29,590 nucleotides of DNA from Hydnum rufescens UP504. Its lineage: Eukaryota; Basidiomycota; Agaricomycetes; Cantharellales; Hydnaceae. Every line of letters starts with the position of its first letter. The stretch's first letter is position 1. Of this stretch, positions 18,584 through 28,282 are shown one piece after another. The notes under the pieces were generated by a model. That model did not search any database and was not told where the DNA came from. It saw only the letters and a list, made by a program, of their open reading frames with translations. The position numbers and the translations under genes were made by a program. The stretch covers positions 1 through 29,590 of the forward strand of contig MU129316.1 in the NCBI GenBank assembly GCA_014904985.1. The letters run 5' to 3'.

Positions 18584-18660
18584 GGGGGCATGGCTCAGTG
18601 GTTCACCATTGTGCAGGTCGTTGTTTTGGGAGCTTCGGATTCAATCCTAGAATGATAGCA
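18584..18660 (+). ncRNA. tRNA-like A/B box pair, possible SINE head
   Basis: TGGCTCAGTGG at 18591-18601 is a perfect RNA polymerase III A box (TRGYNNARNNG). ATTCAATCC near 18640 fits the core of a B box (TTCRANNC), at tRNA-like spacing. The acceptor and T stems do not pair well, so this is not a working tRNA. A poly-A run follows at 18672-18682, as in a tRNA-derived SINE. The 3' boundary and target duplications were not found. Confidence 0.35.
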
Positions 18661-18690
18661 TACATTAGTATAAAAAAAAAAATTTGAAGT

Positions 18691-18728
18691 GATGCAAAAG
18701 GAGCAGCTTGCGCTGCTCCTTTTGCGTC
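18691..18728. repeat. Family II hairpin
   Basis: Arms GATGCAAAAGGAGCAGC / GCTGCTCCTTTTGCGTC over 17 bp, with one transition and centre TTGC. Confidence 0.93.
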
Positions 18729-18762
18729 GCTGTATGTGTAAAAAATTTAAAAAAATACCTAT

Positions 18763-18798
18763 AGTACCACACACCCGCTTTGGTGGGTGTATGGTACT
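18763..18798. repeat. Family I hairpin
   Basis: Arms AGTACCACACACCC / GGGTGTATGGTACT over 14 bp, with one transition. Inner GC/GT can extend the stem. Confidence 0.9.
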
Positions 18799-18910
18799 CG
18801 TTTTGGCCCATGGCCATGTACCTCCCACTGTCAGGTTTTTGGGCATGTACTCATTGAGGGGGAGTGAGATCTAGAAGAAAAAATTTAGATTAGTAAAAAG
18901 TTAAAAGTGA

Positions 18911-18944
18911 CGCAAAAAGAGCAGCTGTCACTGCTCTTTTTGCG
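18911..18944. repeat. Family II hairpin, perfect inner arms
   Basis: Arms CGCAAAAAGAGCAG / CTGCTCTTTTTGCG are exact over 14 bp, with a 6-nt centre. Confidence 0.93.
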
Positions 18945-18979
18945 CGCTATATCTATGGGGAACGGGACTCACCTTAGAT

Positions 18980-19011
18980 GACCACACACCCGCCGCAGCA
19001 GGTGTGTGGTC
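18980..19011. repeat. Family I hairpin
   Basis: Arms GACCACACACCCGC / GCAGGTGTGTGGTC over 14 bp, with one transition at a CpG. This is the last hairpin before the LTR at 19045. Confidence 0.93.
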
Positions 19012-19044
19012 TGGCCCAGTTTCACTCCTCAGTTCGCTGGTCGG

Positions 19045-20426
19045 TGTAAGCAGGATAGTTAAAAACCAATCCAACTACTGTCCATGATGTTGAGCCGGGG
19101 ACAAATGAGGGGATCACAGATCTAATCTGGATGTTCAGGTCCGAGTGGGGGAAGGTCTTTTGAACAGGGGAAATTGCAGTGAGCCAACAAAGCCCAAGCA
19201 ATTAAGTGAGAATGTGTCTTTCAGTCAAATTACCACACCCTAAGAATCTCTTCTTGGGACCTTAGTCAAAGTGTAGTTAGAATTCGCTTTTTGTAGTGAG
19301 AAATCACCCAGGGACCAGCAGCTGTTCAAGGAGCTTCAAACTGGAGGGAGGGGGAGAACTAATGAATTTGTGTGCTAGCTGCACCTAATATACAATCCAG
19401 ACTTCGACTCAATAGAAAGTGAAAAATTCGGACTTAAGGGACACACAGAGAAAAAGAAATCAAGTTAAAATCTTCAAAACTGATGGAGATATTCCAATTT
19501 CAAGATAAAAGGGGAGATTGACACATTACATGCTATTCCTCCTTCAAACCTGGACAAGTTCCCTTAAGGAAAAGTGGAATAGGTCTCCCTGAGGGTCTTC
19601 TCCATCGGACATAAGAGGTCCGGAAGTAATTCGCTATTTTGAATGGTGGAGCAAAGGGGGAGTCATGGGGAGGGAGTTGTCTTGTGAAAAATGGAGTTCG
19701 CGTCCGCTCGTTTTGCCCTTGGTACTGTTCGATGCGCATTTTCAACAGCTTTCAGGGCGTGGTACTCGCGAACGAATCCGATAAGAATTGGCTTCGAAAA
19801 TCAAGAAATACTCCTTAAGAGTATGAATCATGGGAAGATATTGTTACAGGGACCGCATTTTGAATCCGTTCGTTTCGTGTTTAGTACCGTTCGATAGGTA
19901 CGATTCGTATCGTTCTGGGCGCGGTCGTTTCGAGTCGATCCGATCAAAACTGATGGATAAATTCGAAAAATACTCCTTTAGAGTAGTGTAGCCCCTATCT
20001 GGATCATGTGATGGATCCACGAGTCCAGAATCAGAACTAGGCCCAGTCCACGTCATTACATAATCACAATCCGTCGCCCTTAAGGCAGTAGGATGGCTTA
20101 GAAAGACAGTCAAAGCCATACAGTCTTGAGGAAGAATGGCAAGTTGAATTGCCTTGTCCAAAGAAAAAGGACTTGAAGTAGGGCATAAACTGCCCCTTTT
20201 TGATGAGGACTGTTGAAGTCCGAAGGATAGTCAATAAATTGACTGGTGGACATGGTAAAGGAATGAGGTGATATTATGGGTTGGAAAGGGGTGGGAATCC
20301 AATTGACTTCTTGAATAAACGAATGGCAATAAAATTAAATGAGCACAGTGACATATAATTGATTCGTTCATAGGGAAATGAGCCTCGGATGAGGATTCTA
20401 TGATGTAGGGATTTATCCCTCCAACA
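19045..20426 (-). mobile_element. 3' LTR of Gypsy element B (about 1382 bp)
   Basis: On the minus strand it starts TGTTGGAGGGATAAATCCC at 20426, right after the gag-pol region, and ends near 19045 with CTTACA. It is collinear with the LTR at 15726-17112, but clearly diverged from it. The distal end is ambiguous by up to about 20 bp, because the other LTR extends further before its own CTTACA end. The purine tract expected just upstream of the LTR is weak. Confidence 0.82.
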
Positions 20427-20507
20427 TATTAGGCCTCAGCTAGGTCGTGGTCCCTCGTGACAGGCATCCAAAAATATATTCTCGTTGTACAATACACCAT
20501 CATGTGA

Positions 20508-22157
20508 TTAAAGCTCTGACAGGGCATTGCCGACGACGATGGGTTCACTACATTCTTGTTCTTTTGACTGGGAAGATGGCTCTTCGACTGAGACCTCCAG
20601 CTGTTTAAACACAAGTGGCATAGGTCTGTTTGTCAAATCAGGCTCCTTCCACAATTCCTTCTTCTTCTGGCCGATAATATTTGCTATTTCAGCCATCCAA
20701 ATGGCGTGACTCAGCATAGTTGGAACTATCGAGTTCCATTGGTGAAAAACACTTTGGATCTCAGCCTTCAAAGCCAGGAACCTTGGGTCCTCATTGTCAA
20801 CTTTAATGGACATCGAAGTGAGTGCCCTGCGGAATAACTCGTTGATCGCGAGGTAATAATCCTCCATCGAAAAGGAATCAGAGTGGATCCTTAATAAGAC
20901 ATCCTTTAATGTGTGAGTCGTCTCGACTGCATGCATTTGCTGAACGCTAATGGAATCAAATCGTTTGTACACCCCGGATGTTGTCTTTTTGAAGTCTTTG
21001 ATTAGATCCTCCGTTCGTTTCGTAAGAACATCCACCGCATCATGCACATGCAGAAGTTCTCGATTCAGGATCTCCAGTGCGTCTTTGGTTGTTTCCTGGA
21101 GATTGTGACATTCCTTCTCGTAGAATGCCAATTGAGAACCCACAATTCCGATGTTTTTCAAGACTTGGTCGGATACACTAATAAATGGGTTGCGTTTAAC
21201 AATTTGAACTGAGGTTGTCCTGTCCTCAGTTGATGCCTCGGGTCTTATCTCAGGTCTCTTCTCGGACCTTTCTTCAGAAAGACTTGGCAACCCAAGGTTA
21301 ATATTGCCGGTTTTGCTCAAGTCTTTCAAGGCTTCAAGAAGTTTGGTATGGTCCACAGTCGGAGTGGAAGACTCTGGTCTTCCAATGGGTTGAGGCGTAT
21401 CGGATCTTGAAACCGGCTTCTTACCAGATGAATATCTATCTGCATTCCTACTCGAGCACTTTTCCACGCTCTTACTCGGAGGCAGATGGGAATGCCAGTT
21501 CTCGAAGCTAGTTTCTCTATCCGACGTATGTTCTGATGTACGATGCGAAGATCCTTTCTTCTCACTAGGCCTATATGAGTTGAAACAGCAAGGAGGTATA
21601 CGATTGGCCATGTTGCAGTCGAAGGTACGAGAGATGGGGTTCGTTACTACATCATTCATCATTATGACTTCAACCAACCCTTCCTCTTTTTCCGGCTTGT
21701 AGGTTTTTATTGGCTCCTTGATGCAAGGATTCTCAGGTTTTACGGCATCGAATACTGTAATACTCGTTAACAGCCCCTCTGCATGGACATTGGTACAGAG
21801 TCATCATGGTGTCATGCCCCAAGGTAACCAATTAAATAGTTCGGGTATGAAGTTGACTCCATTTGGAAATCGAAGTTGATTGTTTTCTTCATTTAGTTTC
21901 GTGTGGCTATAATCCCATAACTCATGCTCTTCTTCGATAAACGGATCAAGCTTGTCATCTGTTTCCTTGATGGTTTCGTAACCTAAGGCCTGACATTTGG
22001 CTGCTTCGTATTTCGTCTTCCAATACTGGATCAGCTCGTCTGGATCCATAATCTCCCAAGGCTTTAGTCAGCATTTCGATTGACTTGTTGTCATTACAGC
22101 TAAGTCTTCCTCGTAATAATTCCAAACCGGTTTAGTAAGCACCGGTTCTGTATTTTC
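20508..22157 (-). pseudogene. C-terminal extension after integrase (about 550 codons), unknown function
   Basis: This region continues in the integrase frame without indel and ends in TAA at 20508. TGA codons lie at 22158 (border), 22068, 21804 and 21801. Visible parts: an aromatic- and acid-rich start with DPDELIQYWKTKYEAAK and HELWDYSHTKLNEENNQ (about 22050-21870), likely helical; a Ser/Arg-rich low-complexity middle (about 21600-21400); then a long heptad-like helical part (about 21200-20950) with FYEKECHNLQETTKDALEIL and VDVLTKRTEDLIKDFKK. No signal peptide or membrane segment is visible, so an envelope-like role is unlikely. I do not recognise the family. It occupies the position where some LTR elements carry an extra ORF. 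Confidence 0.7.
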
Positions 22158-22160
22158 TCA

Positions 22161-23499
22161 GAAGTGATAGAGTTTAAGCCTCTTCCAGGCTATTGGTTTA
22201 CACAGAACGACTCCATCAGGTTGCTGTACGACATACACGCTGGAGGGTCTTCGTTGGACTATTATAAATGGTCCGTACCATTTTGCTGTTCCTTTTTGAC
22301 CATGTTGATCATCCAACGCCTCGTTATAGACAATCACCCATTCCCCAGGACGATATTTGCCGGAATTCATGTGTGTTCCATGTTTTCGGTTAAAGGCTAT
22401 CGCAGCCTTTGTTTGGGATTTCTCGTTTGCCAATACTGCATTGTCGAGTAAGTCATCCCATTTGGTGATCTGGAGAATCCTTAAGGCTAATAGATCCTCA
22501 GTTGTTTTTATGGACGGCCAGTCTAATGAATGGAAGGTTCTATCCTTGACGTCGTAAGGCATTAATGGGTGTTGTCCATAAAGCAAATAATACAGAGTAT
22601 ATCCCGTGTTACACTTGACCGTAATTCAATCAGCCCATATCACATATCCTAAATAATCCAGCCAATTGTAAATACGAATCATTGATATTTTCCATAAGGC
22701 ATTAATCCAAACTGCGTGTCCTCATTCAGATTTCCCATTGGCTTGGGGATTATATGGTGAGATTCTAACAATAGGCACTTTGTACTTATTCATAAGGAGT
22801 TCAACAGCTCCCTTGAATTCAGAACCATTATCGATCGTGAGCTGAAAGATGCAGCCATATCGACACATAACTTCGAAAATAAAGTCGGCGATCTTTTCCG
22901 AAGATAAGGATCAAAGCTTTGTTGCTTCAAGAAACCCGGTGAGGTTGTCGACAAGATCAACTACATATCTGAAGCCGTGTTTCCCTTTAGGCATGTACAT
23001 GGAATCCATATCAAATCGCCTAAGCAAGGTATGAGTATATTGTGGTTGTATAGGAATCTTATTCCTATAAGTTGAATGAATTTGACACTCATGGCACATC
23101 TGGCAGTATAGTGCAACAAAATTATACAAATTTGGCCACCAGTACAAGTCCCTAATCTTTTGGAAGGTCGGATCTCAACCTCGATGACCTGACTCGTCAT
23201 GCGCATCCCGACATATTCTTGATCGGATTTCGTTACTAAGGACAACTTGGAGTGGTGGCTTATCGCCATTTCTCTGCCATAACATTCCTTCTAGTATGAA
23301 GAAACGTTTCACCTGGTTAACTATATGGTTTTGGCGTTTGCGGTCTTCAGGGAGTTTAAGGCTTGTCAAATAAGCCAATATTTCGTCCCAATACTCGGGT
23401 GTGTCATGCTCAAGGACTTTATGCATATGGTCCAGCTTTTTGATTGAGTTTTCATCATCCAGGATGATTGCTTCGCCCTCAAAGGCTTCAAACAATAAG
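22161..23499 (-). pseudogene. Element B integrase
   Basis: The N-terminal zinc-binding region has HDESGHRG (two His) and CQMCHECQ (Cys pair) near 23090-23200. The core has DMDSMYMPKG (first Asp, about 23005), TIDNGSEFKG (second Asp, about 22825) and SPYNPQANGKSE (catalytic Glu, about 22727), a complete DDE set. The C-terminal part has GPFIIVQRRPSSVYVVQ near 22200-22260. Integrase joins the element DNA to the genome. Four TGA (23175, 22911, 22722, 22626) interrupt it, including one directly after the catalytic Glu. No recognisable chromodomain follows. Confidence 0.87.
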
Positions 23500-24332
23500 T
23501 CATCATCTGGAATCTTGCCTGAAATGCAGCTTGGCTCGATCCATTCAACTTCAAGGGGTTTACATTCCCCAGACAGACAATTCAAGGTTGTAAATTGCAA
23601 GATCAGATCATCTGCCGCGTCTAACGTATCGCAAGGTTTGTTCTTCGGTATCTTGATAAGTTTAACATCCTTGCTTATATCTGATTCTGTACTGGACATG
23701 TCCAAATCTTCTTCCGCTTGTCGACGACGCGACAAACCATCTGGTCCTCGATGCTTTGAGGCAGGAGAATGTTGAACTTCGAAGTCGAATAGTAGAATGT
23801 AAGAGATCCATCTTGTCATCACAGCGTTTGGTAAGCCCAGATTATTAATCATCTTGGCTATGTAGCTTGCGTCTAGCATGAGGTGGAAATGGATCCCATG
23901 TAGCCTATATCGCTCGGCATTCAAGGCATGAAAAACCCCGTATAGCTCCAATTTAGGCTGTGAATAACGACTCTCGGTATTGTTGAAGGTGAGTGATCCA
24001 AAATTAATCAGATAATCAACATTTTCAAACTGTTGGCTGACAATCCAACCACATCCTGTAGATGACGAGTCTATTGCAATGGAAACCAACCCATTATCAT
24101 CTTTTTGCTGGGATTTCGACACTATGCTCCAAGCAAGATCGTAGTCAATGGCCTTAATAGGTACAGCCATCGCTGCCAATTCCTTAAGATTGTCCAAAGA
24201 ATTCTGAGCTTCTTCAGACCAACGGAATTCGCTCGGCATCATTTTTCGAGTCAACAAGGTCAGAGGTTTCGCTATCATTGCAAAGTTCTTGATCCAACGT
24301 TGTACCACTCCTACAGTGCTGAGAAATCCTCA
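23500..24332 (-). pseudogene. Element B RNase H domain and tether
   Basis: The tether has RWIKNFAMIAKPLTLLTRK near 24250-24300. RNase H motifs are AIDSSSTGCGW (first Asp), ESRYSQPKLELYGV (Glu), LMLDASYIAKM (third acidic) and HRGPDGLSRRR at the end (about 23730-23760). The order and spacing are those of Ty3/Gypsy RNase H. The domain has no internal stop. An acidic linker follows before integrase. Confidence 0.85.
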
Positions 24333-25508
24333 AACTTCTGTCAAGTTCATACAAGTAGGCCATTTCTTCAATTTGGCATTGATCTCATGTGAAACATGAG
24401 CTCCTTCCTTAGAGACTACTGCTCCAAGGAGTGCAAGTCGGGGCGTCGCTATTATAGCTTTCTGGCCTGCAATGGTGGCACCAGATTTCATAACTTGTAC
24501 CAAGAGCTCCTGTAACATAGTCGCAAATTCGAAAACAAAGCGACGAATTTGTTTGTTCTCAGAAATTGTAGTGTTATTGTAATCGGATCGTGGTTCCATC
24601 CCAGCACAGTCGTCAACAAAGATGTTGGCTCGATCAGGCGCCATAGAACCAATCATATGTGAAGTCGCTCGACAAAAGACTTGCATTGAATTGGTATACC
24701 CTTGAGGTAATCTCATAAGTCTGAGCGGGCCTAATGCATACCCATGAAATGTGGTTAAGTCGCGAGACTTTTCAGCTAATAAATAGCTGTCATAACCACT
24801 CTTTAGGTCGCAAATACAATAACACGTCTGGCCAGTGAATTGTTCGATCATCTCGTCAATATGGGGCAGGAGTCCGGCATCACGGATAGTTACTGCATTC
24901 AGAGGCTGCAGATCATGAACCAAGTGTAGGAACCCGGATTTCTTTTTGACTGCGAAAATAGCTGAATGATAAGATGAGGCAGATTGTTCATATTTTCCGC
25001 TATCGAATTGCTCTTGAAGTAAGCAGGAGACTTCATCCATCTGGCCAAGAGGAATCCTAATATTTTTCCTCATCCATGGTTCATGGGGTATGGTTGGCAT
25101 CTCATACGGAGGAAAATAATCCGTATTGAAGGTCCCTCTTTCGTGTTCCTTGAATGCAAAAGCATCCTGATACATCAATATCAGGTGAGCTATCAGTTCG
25201 ATTTCTGATTTTGAGAGGAATCCCAAAGGAATCTTATCCAGGAGAAAGGTCATTCGCTCCTTTGTAATTCGCTCCATGTAAACAATATCCTTGAGTCTAG
25301 TAGGATTCGTCAGTAGCGGAGGAAGCTCTCCCAATTTCATCGGATTGAAGACTAAGGCGCGAGAGTCCAGATTATAAGATGCCACTGGGTGGACCTTCTT
25401 TCCGACAGGCTTGTATTTCCTGTTGCCCAGAATAAACCTAGTGATTTGATCTGTGGGTTCTATCATGCGGGCAAATGAAAGACCATCATGAATGAGAGCT
25501 TTCACTAA
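24333..25508 (-). pseudogene. Element B reverse transcriptase
   Basis: This is an open segment of about 391 residues. LVHDLQPLNAVTIRDA is the fingers motif, CICDLKSGYDSYLL is motif A with catalytic Asp (about 24780-24820), LMRLPQGYTNS is motif B (about 24690-24720), and IFVDDCAG is motif C (about 24603-24626). All three catalytic Asp are present. The domain copies element RNA into DNA inside particles. A TGA at 24330 separates it from the tether and RNase H region, continuing in the same frame. Confidence 0.9.
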
Positions 25509-26399
25509 TCAGCCTTCCAAATGGCTATCTTGAATAGAATTTTGAACGTGATAGGCTCTGCGCAGAGCGTCGAGAATAGCTGGAACGTATAAGGCCTGGT
25601 TCAAAATATCAGGATCCTGATCGACAGGCCTCAGCTTTCTAAGTCTGCCTCCCATATCAGAAAAGATTGAGGAGATAATCGCAGGGAATTCCGGTATCTT
25701 GTCAGAAATCTCTACTTCAGCAGAGTGAATTGTCCTAGACTTCGTATGGCATTTGATTAACTCGATAGGGAGAACGTTCCTAGGCACCAACATTATAGGC
25801 AGTGTCACATGAACAGAACGTCCAGTTTCTCGGTCGCCGTCTTGCCAGATTTGTAAATTCATTCCCATTCCATGAGTATAGTCGATTCTTGCTGAATAGG
25901 AGAACAACCAAGGCTGTCCTAGGATGACTTCCTTAGACCCAATATTATCGGGCGTAATAAAGAAATTGTGATGAAGGGGAACTCCTCCAACGTGAACCGG
26001 AACGTCATGACATAATCCGACCAAATTAACCTGATGGCCTGAGACTCCTCGGAGATGCCAATCTTTCCCAGAGGGATCCATTGGTAATTCCAATTTGTTT
26101 TGAGTCGACTGGGCCATCATGTTTAATTTGCTACCATTGTCGATTAACATTGTGCAAGCCCGTCCCATGATAGTTCCTTGGATTTTGGCTGTCACCATTG
26201 CCAAGAATGACGGGCTGAATGAATAATCCAAATTTTTAACATTGAACACTCGATCATGCTCAATTTCAAGCTGGCGCCTGTAATATTCTTCAGCTTGGTC
26301 TTCGGTATTCAGAATTGACTCGGTATCGTTAAACGCATCATCCTCCGATGTCTCATCATCCGAATCGAATTGGATTGCATTAGTGGTTTGAATATCTTT
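25509..26399 (-). pseudogene. Element B aspartic protease region
   Basis: This is a retropepsin-like domain that would cut the polyprotein. TMLIDNGSKLNMM near 26120-26155 holds the catalytic Asp in a DNGS version of the usual D(S/T)G, and KEVILGQPWL near 25910-25940 is the flap-distal ILGxPW motif. DNG in place of DSG/DTG is seen in some fungal Gypsy elements, so I do not treat it as damage. The region ends at TGA 25509, after which the RT begins in the same frame with no spacer. Confidence 0.82.
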
Positions 26400-27944
26400 T
26401 GGGGGCCGATTGACATATGGGCACTTAGGTCCCTTTTTGGCATCAAGCGGTTTGATCCCGTGTTCAACCGAACTGGCTGACACCTCAATGTTCTTGATCC
26501 AGGAAAGTTCTGCCGCAATTGGTACCCTCTGCATCTTTGTAGTGATCTGGAGTCTCTTACACAGCTCGAAGGATGACCCCAAGACATCACCAAGTCTAAC
26601 CATGACTTCTTTATCCATCAAGGATTTGTACAAGTCTTCAATGTTAACCGTCTCTTGTAGCTCACTTGCAAATCGGTAAGCTGGTGAGGCTCTTTTCCTA
26701 GCAGGATCATCTTTCTCATGTATGATTACATCTTCAAGCAATGGCTTGTCCTTCTTTTTGGCTTTAGGATTTCTTTCGCTAGGTGTCAACGGCTCATGAA
26801 CCCGTGGGTTACTTGGGGATCCATCGCCCATCATGACATCCTTGTCTGGAAGCTGAGTGTTATGCTTCAAGATGGTTATAGGCTGCTTAATGGACGTGGG
26901 CTGGTCGCTTTGATGATCTGGTGTTTGCGTATCAGGCTTAGTCGAGATAGGTGACTCTCTTGGCGTTGGAATCGATCCTTGTTGACTAATGTCCTTACTA
27001 GGTACTTCGACATAAGCCCTATTAGGTCACTCAGGTCGTTTCCCTTTTGGATCGCTTTTATCATACGGTTCGGGTCGCTTTTGCGCACAACTCTGCGCTC
27101 TCTCTGCAGGGAAAACATCGTATTCATATTCCCTGAAAGTGGCAAACTCCTGGTTGAGTGTTTTAAAACTCGGTAAGCGATCGGTTTCTACGTTGGAAGT
27201 GTTTGCTATTTGCTCTTGTAGGATTCGAGCGACTCCGCCATTATTCACATCGCCCCGGGGCAAGTCCGATCCATCGTACTTGACAAGACGGCCTTCATTC
27301 AAGAACTTCAAGACCTTCTTTGTGATGAAAGCTCTTGTTTCAGGACAATCCTTGAGTGAGTGCCCTTCTTCTCCACACATAAAGCACCTAATCGCAGAGC
27401 CGGAAAACTTAACAGGTCGCTTCGCCACTCTATCCGCCTCAATGGCTATCGTTAAACGGCCGATCTTTTCAGCAAGATCATCAATATTTGACTTGTTTGC
27501 GTCTCCCGAGTCCTGAGATTTATTCTCAGTTGGTACTTTCGTTGTAGGCTCGTCCTTTTTGTCTTTTGAATCAAGTTTGACCCAATGTCTTTTAAACTTA
27601 GGTCGGGTATTCTCCTTCTCGATACTCGAGTCCGAATTAGATGATGTACCATCAGAATCTGAGGTGGTCGATGAGCCTGTGTCCTCAGACACATCAGGGC
27701 TGTCGTCTTCTTCGGCAACTTGGTAAAGATCCTGTTTGAGACGAGTCTTAACAGTGCTTATTACCTCGTTCATAGGCGGAGGGTTCATCAAATCCGACCA
27801 CTTCAAGTTCATGAGAATATTCGCGATATTTTTACGGAAGGTACGAGGCTTCAACCCTCTCCAAAAATAGTCGTGCTTATCAGTCTCTGATAGAGACCAT
27901 CGTTCCTCAAGTGCCTTCACGATAACCATAAACTCCAGGCTGGT
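26400..27944 (-). pseudogene. Element B gag, C-terminal half
   Basis: This matches gag A from its EF.VIV.AL.ER..LSETDK stretch onward. Features in order are that conserved stretch (about 27932-27880), an acidic Ser-rich segment (about 27720-27610), the zinc knuckle CFMCGEEGHSLKDC with CX2CX4HX4C spacing (about 27350-27392), and the PAER/GKRPE linker. A second conserved block follows with KRASPAYRFASELQE and LQITTKMQR near 26520-26700. The zinc knuckle binds element RNA for packaging. The capsid-like N-terminal part seen in element A is absent. One TGA lies at 27027. Confidence 0.87.
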
Positions 27945-28064
27945 CAGACACTTCCATTGATCTCAAAAGGCATGTCATTTTGATGTTTGTATAGGACCTA
28001 ATAGGCCTGTGTTCTCTTTGATATCAAATATTGATCAAAAGGGGCCTTTATATTGAACAAGTGC

Positions 28065-28108
28065 AGTTTTGACATAGTTTTGACATAGTTTTGACATAGT
28101 TTTGACAT
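28065..28108 (+). repeat. Four tandem copies of AGTTTTGACAT (11 bp)
   Basis: Four exact copies run head to tail at 28065, 28076, 28087 and 28098. Confidence 0.95.
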
Positions 28109-28110
28109 CA

Positions 28111-28194
28111 ATTTGAGATCAAAGTACAGACTTGAACTTTTACTAGGCTTTATTTGAGATCAAAGTATGGACTTGAGAATTCTGTTAGGCTTTA
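28111..28194 (+). repeat. Two tandem copies of a 41-bp unit
   Basis: Each copy begins ATTTGAGATCAAAGTA, contains GACTTGA and ends TAGGCTTTAT or a variant. The copies start at 28111 and 28152 and differ at several bases. Confidence 0.85.
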
Positions 28195-28282
28195 TGCAAG
28201 TTTGGCCATCTGTCATTCATCCAATCAATCAAAAACAATAAACCAACTAAAGAATTTATACATAGGAAAATGAATCATAATC

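Larger units (their letters stand above)
17113..19044. repeat. Hairpin cluster: about 16 inverted repeats of two families
   Basis: This 1.93-kb non-coding segment lies exactly between two same-family Gypsy LTRs. Family I has arms TACCACACACCC(A/G)C and GTGGGTGTGTGGTA around a centre of 2-8 nt. Family II has arms (A)AAAGAGCAGC and GCTGCTCTTT(T) around TTCT or a similar centre, with outer arm bases that differ between copies but stay complementary. Order: I 17201, II 17257, I 17452, II 17519, six tandem I (17935-18299), II 18421, I 18487, II 18691, I 18763, II 18911, I 18980. Nearly all arm mismatches are transitions. The function is unknown. Confidence 0.85.
20508..27944 (-). pseudogene. Element B gag-pol-extension frame with 11 internal TGA and a terminal TAA
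   Basis: From about 27944 to 20508 a single frame can be followed without any indel. In-frame TGA codons are at 27027, 25509, 24330, 23175, 22911, 22722, 22626, 22158, 22068, 21804 and 21801. I checked the gaps between open segments by codon: no TAA or TAG occurs before the terminal TAA at 20508-20510. CGA (Arg) is the simplest parent of each TGA. For example, the sites after GKRPE, GKSE and HRG fit a basic residue, and at the first of these, element A has TGC, which fits CGC to TGC. Read literally, translation would stop at each TGA, so the element is dead unless TGA is read through. Confidence 0.85.
19045..27945 (-). mobile_element. Ty3/Gypsy element B, 5'-truncated
   Basis: Order on the minus strand: gag C-terminal half with zinc knuckle, aspartic protease, RT, RNase H, integrase, a long extension, then the 3' LTR. 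Integrase downstream of RNase H defines Ty3/Gypsy. Homology to gag A stops near 27945, so the gag N-terminus and the 5' LTR are missing. The whole coding region stays in a single frame. Confidence 0.9.
27946..28282. other. Junction between Gypsy B and the KDZ remnant
   Basis: No gene is seen. TTGATCTCAAAA near 27958 is the inverse of TTTGAGATCAAA at 28112 and 28153. The segment is AT-rich and contains the two short tandem repeats listed separately. It may be 3' flank or terminal sequence of the KDZ element. Confidence 0.4.

Noticed and set aside
18584..18656. A functional tRNA gene
   Set aside because: The A box is good, but the acceptor and T stems do not pair, so it is reported only as a possible SINE head.
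20508..22157. Envelope-like protein at the 3' end of the Gypsy element
   Set aside because: There is no signal peptide, membrane segment or Cys pattern, and it is fused in the pol frame. It is better described as an unknown extension.
20508..27944. Alternative nuclear code in which TGA is sense
   Set aside because: Not favoured: CGA to TGA at CpG explains all sites, and gag A also carries TAA and TAG. It is kept only as a testable alternative in the findings.
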